Assembly (NCBI GenBank): GCA_958295855.1
Contig: OY282383.1
Span: 2,956,481 to 3,020,480 of the forward strand
Direction of reading: 5' to 3'
Source: an uncultured Poribacteria bacterium
GTDB taxonomy: Bacteria; Poribacteria; WGA-4E; WGA-3G
Length of the DNA: 64,000 nucleotides
The position numbers and the translations under genes were made by a program. Within the stretch, counting starts at the first letter, position 1; each line of letters opens with the position of its first letter. Shown in pieces: positions 44,618 through 52,351 of this stretch. The notes beneath the pieces were generated by a model that saw only the letters and a list, made by a program, of their open reading frames with translations, ran no database searches and was not told the DNA's origin.

Positions 44618-44646
44618 TTGACTCCTTTTGCAACACAGTATAAAAT
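44618..44646 (+). promoter_or_regulatory. promoter giving a leaderless start for the adenosyltransferase gene
   Basis: TTGACT (44618-44623), 17 bases, TAAAAT (44641-44646). The predicted start at about 44653-44656 coincides with the ATG at 44656; no Shine-Dalgarno sequence is present. Confidence 0.65.
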
Positions 44647-44655
44647 GGATACATC

Positions 44656-45219
44656 ATGAAAATCTATACTAAGTTTGGGGATTCTGGAAAAACAGTGCTG
44701 TATGGCGGCACTCGGCTTCCGAAAGATGCGCCGCAGCTTGAGGCGATAGGCACTGTGGACGAAATGAACGCCTATATCGGTTATGCACAAACGCTAATTG
44801 ACGATGCCGCTCTTGCCCACCTACTGGTGCGAATCCAAAATCATCTCTTCTCAGTCGGTGCAGATTTGGCAACGCCTGCCACACACACGAAAGCCGCTGA
44901 GTTCCGCATATCGGCGGACTTCACAATGGAGATGGAAACCGCGATAGACACACTTTCTGCGGAACTTCCGGCGCTGACAAACTTTATTCTGCCTGGCGGA
45001 TGCACCGCCGGTGCTGTTTTACATGTCGCGCGCACCGTGTGTCGCCGAAGTGAACGGCGCGTGGTTCGTCTGGCGCGCGAAACGGATGTGAATCCCGAAA
45101 TACTCTGTAGCTTAAATCGGCTTTCCGATCTGCTGTTTGTTCTTGCTCGGACGGTGAACCATCGCTCACAAATTCCGGAACCGATTTGGGAATCGCAAGC
45201 CAACTCTTACTTTGAATAG
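44656..45219 (+). CDS. PduO/MMAB-type cob(I)alamin adenosyltransferase
   Basis: The 187-aa enzyme adenosylates corrinoid to coenzyme B12. The ATP-binding N-terminus KIYTKFGDSGKTVLYGG, RRSERRVVRLA and CSLNRLSDLLFVLAR are diagnostic. It is a cytosolic trimer in known relatives. The final residues and stop (YFE, TAG) fall in a module shared with a repeat at 46851-46864. Divergent from the dehydratase gene across 45 bases. Confidence 0.94.
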   Translation: MKIYTKFGDSGKTVLYGGTRLPKDAPQLEAIGTVDEMNAYIGYAQTLIDDAALAHLLVRIQNHLFSVGADLATPATHTKAAEFRISADFTMEMETAIDTLSAELPALTNFILPGGCTAGAVLHVARTVCRRSERRVVRLARETDVNPEILCSLNRLSDLLFVLARTVNHRSQIPEPIWESQANSYFE

Positions 45220-45282
45220 CAAGTAATGTAAGAAATAAAAAAGTTGTTCATTAAAATTCACAACTTGGCTTGCAAGCAAAAC
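45212..45282. repeat. composite repeat, inverted partner of 46803-46864
   Basis: TTTGAATAGCAAGT (45212-45225), a 26-bp imperfect palindrome starting AAGTTGTTCATT (45241-45266), and GGCTTGCAAGC (45267-45277). The 26-bp module occurs in exact inverted form at 46803-46828, so the glycosyltransferase gene is bracketed by inverted repeats. Confidence 0.88.
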
Positions 45283-45320
45283 CGTGTCCACAAGGGGAGG
45301 CACCCGCGCTCCCACGGAGT

Positions 45321-46700
45321 TTATTTTTTTATCAGTGATTCGTAGAGGGTGTGGAGTTTCGCCCCGATGCTACGCCAATCGTAATCTCGTTCTACGCGTG
45401 CGCGACCGTTTTCGCCAATCCTACGGCGGAGCAATGCGTCCGTGAGCAATCGGGTGACTGCATCGGCGAATGCGGTCGGTTCATCAGCGATAAAGATTTC
45501 TTCCCCATTACGGAGTGCCAAGCCTTCCGCGCCAACGGAGGTTGAGACAATCGCCTTGCCCATCGCTAAGGCTTCAAGGATTTTCAGGCGCGTGCCGCTC
45601 CCGATGCGCAACGGCACGACAAAAACGGTTGCCTCCTCAAAATAGGGTTTGATGTCCGCCACACGTCCAGTCACAACAATTCCTTGTCTATCCGCTAACT
45701 TTTGCACACGCCGTGACGGGTTTCCACCCACAATCGAAAATTTGACTTCCGGGGTTGGCAAGTGCCCGCGCAAAGCGGGGGTTATTGCTTTTATCCGCTC
45801 GTGAATTTTCGGCAACACTTCATCGGCAAAGAACGAGACAGCATCTTCGTTGGGATACCAATCCATACTGCCGATATAGATGAGGTGTGCGGGGGCCTCG
45901 CGCGCGAAGTTAGGTTGGTAATGTGTAACATCTACACCGTTTGGAATTATCTCAATAAGGGGACAGCCCAGTTGTATTTGCCCCTGCTTTGCAGGGGTAT
46001 TATCTTTTAGTGGTATTTGCCCATGCTTTGCAGGGGTATTATCTTTTAGTTGTATTTGCCCATGCTTTGCAGGGGTATTATCTTTTAAGGGCGTGTGCCT
46101 ACGCCTATATTCGGCGCAATGCTGTTGAAAAACAGCGGCATCAATGTCAGAGGTACACGTAACCATATCAAACTTCGGTGTCATCACCCGTTCGTAGCGT
46201 TGAAATGCGCGTTGTTGCGTCCAAAACGCGTACTTGTAGAACGGATTAACCGTTTCACTACAGAGCCGCCGCCAGATGGCAGAATCGACGTTCTGCTGTG
46301 AAAGCACACCGGGTAAGCGTGTCTCTGTATGAAATTGGGCAGTGTGAAACATTTCATAGTGCACCAGGTCAAAGGTTTCGGTTGCCACCAACTCCCTGAA
46401 TTTCTGGCGATAGGCAGGCAGATTGTAACGCGCAACAGTGAGCGGTTGCCGTTTGAGAAACGCGGTGACGAGTGTGCCAAACGATACACGTGGTAGCGTC
46501 GAGGCATTTGGGACTAGGTGCGCCTGAACATCTAATTGCTGAAGTTGTACAATGCCCTCTGTATCTGTGGGCTGCGTCTCCAAGGCGAGCAGGGTTACAT
46601 CGCTTTTCTGGGCAATCTGTTTGAGGAGGTTAAAGACCCGAATGCGTCCGCCATCGGTGAGTGGAAATGGCACGGTAGGCGATAGGAAAAGAATCTTCAT
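45321..46700 (-). CDS. family 4-type glycosyltransferase with repeat-encoded insertions
   Basis: This 459-aa GT-B enzyme adds sugars during surface-glycan synthesis. The N-terminus KILFLSPTVPFPLTDGGRIR contains the Gly loop. EIIPNGVDVTHYQP, YIGSMDWYPNEDA and VVPLRIGSGTRLKILEAL with the sugar-nucleotide-binding Glu are typical. Residues 205-243 are three tandem copies of a 13-residue unit (LKDNTPAKHGQIQ-like). A further insert, PALRGHLPTP near 308-316, also comes from the repeat family. Both lie in linker regions, so folding may survive. Confidence 0.9.
   Translation of the reverse strand: MKILFLSPTVPFPLTDGGRIRVFNLLKQIAQKSDVTLLALETQPTDTEGIVQLQQLDVQAHLVPNASTLPRVSFGTLVTAFLKRQPLTVARYNLPAYRQKFRELVATETFDLVHYEMFHTAQFHTETRLPGVLSQQNVDSAIWRRLCSETVNPFYKYAFWTQQRAFQRYERVMTPKFDMVTCTSDIDAAVFQQHCAEYRRRHTPLKDNTPAKHGQIQLKDNTPAKHGQIPLKDNTPAKQGQIQLGCPLIEIIPNGVDVTHYQPNFAREAPAHLIYIGSMDWYPNEDAVSFFADEVLPKIHERIKAITPALRGHLPTPEVKFSIVGGNPSRRVQKLADRQGIVVTGRVADIKPYFEEATVFVVPLRIGSGTRLKILEALAMGKAIVSTSVGAEGLALRNGEEIFIADEPTAFADAVTRLLTDALLRRRIGENGRARVERDYDWRSIGAKLHTLYESLIKK
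45764..45780 (-). repeat. short GC-core palindrome inside the glycosyltransferase gene
   Basis: CCCGC, GCAAA, GCGGG at 45765-45779 is a related small-core palindrome, read in frame. Confidence 0.5.
45971..46087 (-). repeat. three tandem 39-bp units built on the family A stem
   Basis: Units at 45971-46009, 46010-46048 and 46049-46087 each contain CCCCTGCTTTGCAGGGG or its one-base variant CCATGCTTTGCAGGGG, and TATTATCTTTTA. The period of 39 keeps the frame. Confidence 0.95.
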
Positions 46701-46743
46701 TTTACTTCCTGCGGGAGGGTTTGTAACCCCAACATCTTTGGAG

Positions 46744-46895
46744 ATTTTGCGGCGAAGGGTATGTTCCCCCTGCTTTGCAGGGGGTAAAACCTCTCTGCGC
46801 CCAAGTTGTGAATTTTAATGAACAACTTTTTGGCGAAGCTTGCAAGCCAAAACTTGCTATTCAAACCCATTTCTTACTTATGCGACGTGCATTCT
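46744..46895. repeat. family A element interrupted by the composite repeat
   Basis: Family A modules TTTTGCGGCGAAGGGTAT, CCCCCTGCTTTGCAGGGGG and CTGCGCCCA run 46745-46803. The closing module TATGCGACGTGCATTC resumes at 46880. Between them (46803-46879) lies the AAGTTGTG...AACAACTT palindrome and a GCTTGCAAGC...CTTGCTATTC module. One repeat has apparently inserted into another. Confidence 0.85.
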
Positions 46896-46898
46896 CGG

Positions 46899-47981
46899 CT
46901 ACTTTGGTTCAGAGGTGTGAATACCTGCTTTCTCCTTTAACCTGTCAATGAGTACGAGCAGACGTTCTTTGGCTTGCTGGCGTGAACTCAACTCAGGAGG
47001 GGATGGATGGAAAATAGTGCCACGCTCACTTTGCACCCAACCTTTCAGGTTTTCATCAACCCGGATGCGAAGCCATTTGCTCTTAAGAGCTAGGTAGATT
47101 TTCAATCGACCGGTGTCGCTTCGGAGGGTATATTTCTGGGGCGGATCTGTTACCTGCCAACTGACACCATCTTCTCCTGCTGACACTTTGGCCCTTCGCG
47201 ACAGCGATATCTTCCGATCCAGAAATCCTTGACGCAATTCCGAGGAGAGCCTTCCTTCCGCGAGTGCAGGCTGCGAAGCCCCATCAACCTCAAATAGGAA
47301 CGTTTGAATTTCAAACTTGGGTTGCTGGTAGACATTCAGTTTTTCGGTACCCTTTTTGATTTCGTAAGTTTGCTTATATTTTTTATCTTTAATTAACCAT
47401 AGCGCACCGTGCTCTTCAATGGAGAGCGCTAGTTCTGCCGAAAGCGGCACTTTGTTTATTTCAAACGCTTCCTTTAGATTGGGCAAATAGACATCAAGCC
47501 GGTCTTGAACTCTCACAATCGTATAACTCGCCCCAGTGTTATCGGTGAGAAGCCACTCTTCCCCGCTTAGCAATACCTCAACGGCATCCGCCCCGGAATT
47601 GAACCGAATATTCGCTGTCAAATCTGAAAACATTTTCTGCCAATTAATACTAGTTTCCAATTCCTTGTCCAAACGTTGCGCCCCCAACCTTGCGCGATGT
47701 GCTAAAGCTGCACTAAACAGCAGGTCTGGCGAAAATTGACCGGTGTTTAAGTTGCTGATGTATTTCTCATCGAGGCTGAAACGGTACACAGATTTCGTAT
47801 AGGCAATCGGCTTTGAGTTCACCGTGGGGCTACCGCGTAACGCCGTTCGCGTGTGAACCTGTAACTTCGGCGAACCCGGTTGTGCAAGTGGCGGTGCCTG
47901 GAGAATATAAACACAGACACAGAAACCGACAGCGAGGATGAAGATAATGGCTAATGTTAGGCTTTTAAAAAGTGCTCTCAT
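46899..47981 (-). CDS. single-pass exported protein with C-terminal SH3-like domain
   Basis: The 360-aa protein starts at the ATG at 47981; an upstream ATG at 48014 lies in a tandem repeat. A 20-residue hydrophobic segment (LAIIFILAVGFCVCVYIL) anchors it. Residues ~290-330 (LKSKWLRIRVDENLKGWVQSE) look like a bacterial SH3 domain; ~60-280 read as repeated beta units of unknown type. Probably periplasmic or surface. No partner genes. Confidence 0.7.
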   Translation of the reverse strand: MRALFKSLTLAIIFILAVGFCVCVYILQAPPLAQPGSPKLQVHTRTALRGSPTVNSKPIAYTKSVYRFSLDEKYISNLNTGQFSPDLLFSAALAHRARLGAQRLDKELETSINWQKMFSDLTANIRFNSGADAVEVLLSGEEWLLTDNTGASYTIVRVQDRLDVYLPNLKEAFEINKVPLSAELALSIEEHGALWLIKDKKYKQTYEIKKGTEKLNVYQQPKFEIQTFLFEVDGASQPALAEGRLSSELRQGFLDRKISLSRRAKVSAGEDGVSWQVTDPPQKYTLRSDTGRLKIYLALKSKWLRIRVDENLKGWVQSERGTIFHPSPPELSSRQQAKERLLVLIDRLKEKAGIHTSEPK

Positions 47982-48353
47982 AAGCGTAATGTTGAACCCT
48001 CCTTTTTTCGTCATTCCTTGCGGTTTTTCGTCATTCCTTGCGGTTTTTCGTCATTCCTTGCGGTTTTTCGTCATTCCTTGCGGAGTAATCAGAATGCAAG
48101 ACTGGTCTAACAATGCACTGTAGATCTCGTCAGAGGTTTCTGATGCAAGTTTTTTAATGCTTAATTAGCAGGGAACACACTACAACTCATTACGAAACCC
48201 GATTTTGACAACGGAAAAATCGGAGCAGAAACCGAATTATCGGAGGTTTCTGACGCAAGGTTTACATATTTTCGTCAAGTTGCTATCTTAAACGAATATT
48301 GGCGGAAATTGGTTGACATTAAGTCCGTCACGGTACACAATTAACATTGTAGT
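47982..48353. other. gap with tandem repeat and paired direct repeats
   Basis: Four exact copies of a 20-bp unit (TTTTTCGTCATTCCTTGCGG) occupy 48004-48083; a fragment recurs at ~55801-55817. GAGGTTTCTGATGCAAG at ~48131 and GAGGTTTCTGACGCAAG at ~48243 are near-identical direct repeats. No gene seen. Confidence 0.8.
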
Positions 48354-48365
48354 TTGATACTCCCA

Positions 48366-48379
48366 CACGCTAAAGCGTG
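48366..48379. repeat. right-end hairpin of the IS element
   Basis: CACGC, TAAA, GCGTG, 28 bases after the tnpB stop. IS605-type right ends carry such hairpins, and the guide (omega) RNA usually spans the tnpB 3' end into this region. Confidence 0.65.
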
Positions 48380-48406
48380 GAGATTCTTTTGCTCCTCACG
48401 GGAACA

Positions 48407-49636
48407 TTACCGAGTCTGTGAAACACACTGGGTCAACCGTGGTGTTTGTCGAATACCACGGGGCGGTATCATGGCCGCCGCTACGGGGACGACTTGTCCC
48501 AGATACTTTTTGCGAATGTTGATTGCACCAACACCATCGCGGTGGAATGTGAAGCCACATTCCTTGCAGTGATAGTTCCGATTTCGTGGTTTGTATCGGT
48601 GACTGCATGCAGGGCAGGTTTGGGACGTGTATGCCTCGTCTTGCGAGACAACCATAATGCCAACTGCCTTGAGTTTATAGTCGAGCAGCCATGCAATTCT
48701 ACCGAATGCCCACTGGTGCAATTTCTGGTTCGCCTTTTTGCCATAGTCCATGCGTTTGCGAATGCCTTTGAGGTCGCCAACAACAACCGTGCCGATACCC
48801 TGTCGCACGCACACGTCACGGAGTTTTGCGGTAGCCTTATGAAGGCAGTCAGCAATTTGTCTCTCGAGTCGGTTAAGTGTTTTCCATTTGCGTTGGACAA
48901 GTTTCCGATACCGACGTGAGAAACGTGTCGTTCGCGAAAGGAGGCGTTGAAAACCAGCGGTGCCCTTGTTTCGCAACTGGTATAGTGATCGAATATACCT
49001 ACCGTTGAAAATCAAAGTCTCTTCGCCGTCGTGCGTGACCATGGGGTGAATTTCACCGATGTCTACTGCGAGGACACCATCGCCAGTTTCATCAGTAGGT
49101 TCATCGTCAAACCGATAAGTGAAGTTGAGCGTCCATTCGCCATATTCATGCACTAAATCGACGGTAGCCATGTTGTCTGCACATGACATATCAAATGAAT
49201 TCGGCAAGAGAATGTCAAACCGCTTTCTACCACTTCCCATGGCAAGGGATAGAGAATTGCCGAGCAAAGTTTTGTCAAAACGGATAGCCGTGTAGTTCCA
49301 ACGGGTAGTCATGAAACTCTTGCGTTTATGTGGCGGGCGAGCATCAGTGTTACCATTCCGTTTGTGAGTGGAATAACTGCGCCACGCTGCAAAATAGCGT
49401 TTCATGACAGCAAGCACAGAATGCGAGTGCAATGGGAAACGTTTAGCAAGTTTCTTTTGCATCCATTGCGGACAATCTTTCCCGAAATAAAAGCGGTTAT
49501 GTGCGTGTGGATATCCACGCTGGTACTGATAGAAATCCATCAGGACTAAGCAGTTATTCCAAACGTCCGCTGACGTAGCATTTATCTCGGAATAGATGTG
49601 TTTCGGAGGTATCCGTAGTTTTTTGGTACGAACCAT
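48407..49636 (-). CDS. tnpB: TnpB RNA-guided nuclease of the IS605 element
   Basis: The 409-aa protein has an N-terminal helix-rich region. RuvC motif I is LAVDIGEIHP. The site where RuvC II Glu normally sits reads VVVGDLKGIRK, with Gly instead of Glu; an alternative Glu occurs in SQDEAYTSQTCP, and RuvC III Asp is in HRDGVGAINIRKK. A zinc finger of CPAC...CKEC lies between. Some TnpB lineages carry a shifted catalytic Glu, so activity remains possible. It starts two bases after tnpA. Confidence 0.9.
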   Translation of the reverse strand: MVRTKKLRIPPKHIYSEINATSADVWNNCLVLMDFYQYQRGYPHAHNRFYFGKDCPQWMQKKLAKRFPLHSHSVLAVMKRYFAAWRSYSTHKRNGNTDARPPHKRKSFMTTRWNYTAIRFDKTLLGNSLSLAMGSGRKRFDILLPNSFDMSCADNMATVDLVHEYGEWTLNFTYRFDDEPTDETGDGVLAVDIGEIHPMVTHDGEETLIFNGRYIRSLYQLRNKGTAGFQRLLSRTTRFSRRYRKLVQRKWKTLNRLERQIADCLHKATAKLRDVCVRQGIGTVVVGDLKGIRKRMDYGKKANQKLHQWAFGRIAWLLDYKLKAVGIMVVSQDEAYTSQTCPACSHRYKPRNRNYHCKECGFTFHRDGVGAINIRKKYLGQVVPVAAAMIPPRGIRQTPRLTQCVSQTR

Positions 49637-49638
49637 GA

Positions 49639-50058
49639 TTAGACACCTTTTTGGTTCTCAACGTATTTTTTGAGAACATCGAGTGTGACACCACCCGTAG
49701 TGGAGACAAACTTGCTTCGTGTCCACAGCGTTGGCAATCGTGATTTCATAGCAGGGAATTCCTCACGAATCGTTTTCGAGGTGAATCCCTTAATTTTGCC
49801 GATAACCGATGTGACGGCAATGTGCGGCGGAACAGACAGTAGCACATGCAGGGGGTCAGGCATGACCTCTAACGCACGAATTTGGTATTCGTAGGCTTCC
49901 TGCTGTTCCATGATGAGTTCCTTTAGGCGTTCCTGAATGGCTGAGGACAGCACCTGTCGCCGAGACTTGGTACACCAAATAACGTGATATTCGCAGGCAT
50001 ACACAGCATGGTTGGTGGACTGAAAACTCAGGTCTGGCGTTTCAAGTTTGATAGACAT
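49639..50058 (-). CDS. tnpA: IS200/IS605 TnpA Y1 transposase with altered HUH motif
   Basis: The protein has 139 aa from the ATG at 50058 (AAGGTGG upstream), or three residues longer from a GTG. The fold is clear: YHVIWCTKSRRQVL at the start and the nucleophile Tyr in LKKYVENQ at the end. The metal-binding HUH, normally MPDHVHLLVS, reads MPDPLHVLLS, so the first His is Pro. That should weaken metal binding; the element may be immobile or depend on another copy. Confidence 0.88.
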   Translation of the reverse strand: MSIKLETPDLSFQSTNHAVYACEYHVIWCTKSRRQVLSSAIQERLKELIMEQQEAYEYQIRALEVMPDPLHVLLSVPPHIAVTSVIGKIKGFTSKTIREEFPAMKSRLPTLWTRSKFVSTTGGVTLDVLKKYVENQKGV

Positions 50059-50075
50059 TTCTACCACCTTCGTTA

Positions 50076-50102
50076 TGTGTTAAACGGTGACGGTTTAACA
50101 CA
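50076..50102. repeat. left-end hairpin of the IS element
   Basis: TGTGTTAAAC (50076-50085) pairs perfectly with GTTTAACACA (50093-50102), loop 7. A smaller stem GAAGC/GCTTC follows at 50120-50134. Confidence 0.75.
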
Positions 50103-50180
50103 TTACTATTCCCAGAATCGAAGCCTCTTGCTTCTCCTATATGTAACGTTTCACACTATTGTCCACAATTTGGGAAAAAT

Positions 50181-51620
50181 ATGCAAGACTTAAATCCTTT
50201 AGCGATTGAATTAAACGAGCAGATTCTCGATGCCGCGCCGGAGGTTTTCGCCCTCCTCTCCGAATTAGGGAAACGCATCTATCTGCCGAAAGGCATCTTA
50301 AGCCAGACAGCGGAGGCGAAGACGAGAGCACATCGTTTCAACGCGACGCGCGCGATCGCGCTGGACTTTTCACAGCCTGGGGGCACCCTGATGCATCTCG
50401 CGGTTTCGCGAGCCCTGGTGCCGGCACTCGTGCCTGAGGACATTTACGGGTACGCACCCGTGCTAGGCCAACCCGAATTACGGGACGCTTGGAAAACACA
50501 CCTTTTGAAAGAGAATCCTTCGCTTACAGTATCGGGGTTAGAATGCACGGCGCATTTGGGCGCAGAGGGTAAAAACCCCCTGCAAAGCAGGGGGTTAGTG
50601 CCTTTTAGCCGCAAAACCCCTCCCACAAGTCTTCCAATTGTGGCGAGTGGCATGACACACGGGTTTAGCCTAATTGGGGAACTCTTCATAGATAGTGGTG
50701 ATACACTTGTGCTGCCGGACATGAGTTGGGGAAATTATCGGCTCATCTTCCAAACTAAAGCACAAGCAAATATCCAAACCTACCCGTTCTTCAATGCTGA
50801 GAGGCGTTTTAATACGCATGGATTTCGAGAGGTGCTTGTTAATCATACTTTAGAGGGAGGTAGGGCTGACGCACGGAGCCCTCGCCCTACGGTTGAAAGC
50901 GAAAAGTTGTTGATTCTTCTGAATTTTCCGCATAATCCCACCGGCTATGCGATTAATCGCACAGAAGCGCGGCGTATTGTGGACGCGATTGTGGCGCGTG
51001 CTGACGCTGGATGCCGCATCCTTGTTATGGTTGACGATGCCTACGCAGGATTGTGGTACGATGCATCGGTGATGCCCGAATCACTTTTTGGACTGTTGGC
51101 CGGATGCCACCCGAACGTGGTGCCCGTGAAGATAGACGGTGCAACGAAGGAGGAATATGCGTGGGGCTTGCGTGTAGCGTTTATCACCTTCGCGCTCGGA
51201 GAGGCGGCGATGCAACCACTTGAACAGAAGCTAAGTGGGTTGATGCGAGCGAATACCTCCGGGGCATCACAGGTCTCTCAAACGCTTATCCTTGAAGCCA
51301 TGAAGGCACCAGGCTATGCCGAACAGAAACAACGCAACTATGAAATTCTCAAGGGGCGTGCGTTGAAAGTCAAAAAGGTAGCGTCTGATGCGCGGTATGC
51401 GAAACTTTGGGAGGTATATCCGAGTCATGCGGGCTATTTCACGTGTCTGAACCTTAAGTCTGGGAACGCGGAGGCGGTTCGGCAGAGGCTTCTTGAGGAA
51501 TTCGGCCTCGGCACGATTGCCCTCGACGAAACAGCACTGCGGGTGGCTTATTCGTGCCTTAAAGAATCAGATGTAGAGGAAGTCTTTGCGGCAATTGCAC
51601 AGGTTATTGAAGCGTCGTAG
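50181..51620 (+). CDS. class I/II PLP aminotransferase carrying two repeat insertions
   Basis: The 479-aa protein is longer than the usual ~430. PLP features are NFPHNPTGYA (~250-259), DDAYAGLWYD and the Schiff-base Lys K323 in ATKEEYAWGLR. Residues ~121-145 (ECTAHLGAEGKN... to ...FSRKT) are encoded by an inverted family A element, and ~226-238 (EGGRADARSPRP) by a GTAGGGC...GCCCTAC palindrome. Both are in frame and remove no conserved motif. The start lies 40 bases from the IS end with only weak GGGAAAA, so the element may have displaced its promoter. Substrate unknown. Confidence 0.85.
   Translation: MQDLNPLAIELNEQILDAAPEVFALLSELGKRIYLPKGILSQTAEAKTRAHRFNATRAIALDFSQPGGTLMHLAVSRALVPALVPEDIYGYAPVLGQPELRDAWKTHLLKENPSLTVSGLECTAHLGAEGKNPLQSRGLVPFSRKTPPTSLPIVASGMTHGFSLIGELFIDSGDTLVLPDMSWGNYRLIFQTKAQANIQTYPFFNAERRFNTHGFREVLVNHTLEGGRADARSPRPTVESEKLLILLNFPHNPTGYAINRTEARRIVDAIVARADAGCRILVMVDDAYAGLWYDASVMPESLFGLLAGCHPNVVPVKIDGATKEEYAWGLRVAFITFALGEAAMQPLEQKLSGLMRANTSGASQVSQTLILEAMKAPGYAEQKQRNYEILKGRALKVKKVASDARYAKLWEVYPSHAGYFTCLNLKSGNAEAVRQRLLEEFGLGTIALDETALRVAYSCLKESDVEEVFAAIAQVIEAS
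50539..50617 (-). repeat. family A element inserted in frame in the aminotransferase
   Basis: Inverted modules TTTTGCGGC, CCCCCTGCTTTGCAGGGGG, CTGCGCCCAAATGCGCCGTG and GCATTC are all present. About 79 bp is read through with no stop. Confidence 0.9.
50860..50890. repeat. GTAGGGC...GCCCTAC palindrome inside the aminotransferase
   Basis: GTAGGGC (50860-50866) and GCCCTAC (50884-50890) flank a 17-base centre that also pairs partly (GGAG/CTCG side). The type resembles the other CCCTAC-bordered repeats in the window. Confidence 0.75.
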
Positions 51621-51624
51621 CACG

Positions 51625-51738
51625 TAGGTTGGGTTGAACGGGGTGGTATTTTACCCCGCAAAGCGGGGTAAATACCTTGAAGGCAAAACCTCTATTGGCG
51701 TTGAGAGATTGATTTTTCTTCGTTCAACCTAACCCACA
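51625..51738. mobile_element. 114-bp MITE-like element with nested family A core
   Basis: Terminal inverted repeats start GTAGGTTGGGTTGAACG (51625-51641) and end CGTTCAACCTAACCCAC (51722-51738). Inside, TTACCCCGCAAAGCGGGGTAA (51652-51672) is a short-core palindrome of the family A type. It follows the aminotransferase stop by four bases. Confidence 0.7.
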
Positions 51739-51742
51739 CCAT

Positions 51743-52351
51743 TTACTGTCCATTCTTTAAGGCACCCCACGTCGTTGTGACTTTACCGCTGGGTTCAACG
51801 GGAGTTGTTAGGGTTCCGACAGTTTTCCGGAAATACACGTCATCTTCAACGTCATTGGGGCCTGCCCAAACCCAGTATGCAGTCGAATCCGGATCTTTCA
51901 GGATTTGCCGCATTGTGTCTGCGCCGAAACCCCAGATGCCCTCGCCGAATCGATCCAGTTGGGTAGCACTATCCCAGCCACTATCGTCAAAATCAGGTTG
52001 TTCCCAACCGTCAGTGCGTTCTGCGAGTGGTGGGCCAGCATTAGCCTTCCATGTCTCATCGGAGGGAATATAGGTATCGTCATCAAGGATAACATCAAAC
52101 AAGGCACCGCCGCGTCCAGTGTCACCAGGTTCCGCGTCGTGCACATAGACACCGATAACAGCATATCCGTCGGGCATGTCAAATTCAGTAACGCTGGCTT
52201 CTTGCCAATTATCGCCCTCTGCGACTTGTTCGCCGTTGATGAAGCCAACCCAGGAGTTGTCGCCATTAATGCGAAGTGTCGCTGCCCTGATGTTTGAGGC
52301 GACTAAAGATAGAACTAAAGCCATAATTGTCAGAACGAAAAACTTTTTCAT
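51743..52351 (-). CDS. exported protein of a paralogous pair, WGxxK tail
   Basis: The 202-aa protein has a signal peptide cleaved near IRAATL. The mature part begins LRINGDNSWVGFINGEQV, a pattern of galactose-binding/PA14-like accessory domains, and continues YVHDAEPGDTGRGG, FGEGIWGFG and WVWAGPNDVEDDVYFRKT. It ends GKVTTTWGALKN. It is about half identical by eye to the protein at 52810. AGGAGA precedes the ATG. Probably a secreted carbohydrate or surface-binding protein. Confidence 0.75.
   Translation of the reverse strand: MKKFFVLTIMALVLSLVASNIRAATLRINGDNSWVGFINGEQVAEGDNWQEASVTEFDMPDGYAVIGVYVHDAEPGDTGRGGALFDVILDDDTYIPSDETWKANAGPPLAERTDGWEQPDFDDSGWDSATQLDRFGEGIWGFGADTMRQILKDPDSTAYWVWAGPNDVEDDVYFRKTVGTLTTPVEPSGKVTTTWGALKNGQ

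Larger units (their letters stand above)
48354..50140 (-). mobile_element. IS200/IS605-family element with tnpA and tnpB
   Basis: tnpA (Y1 transposase) and tnpB lie two bases apart on the minus strand. Each side has a subterminal hairpin: CACGC/GCGTG at 48366-48379 after tnpB, and TGTGTTAAAC/GTTTAACACA at 50076-50102 before tnpA. Exact ends cannot be fixed because this family makes no target duplication. The aminotransferase start follows 40 bases after. Confidence 0.85.

Noticed and set aside
44611..44655. Cobalamin riboswitch before the adenosyltransferase gene
   Set aside because: The divergent gap is only 45 bases and is fully used by a promoter.
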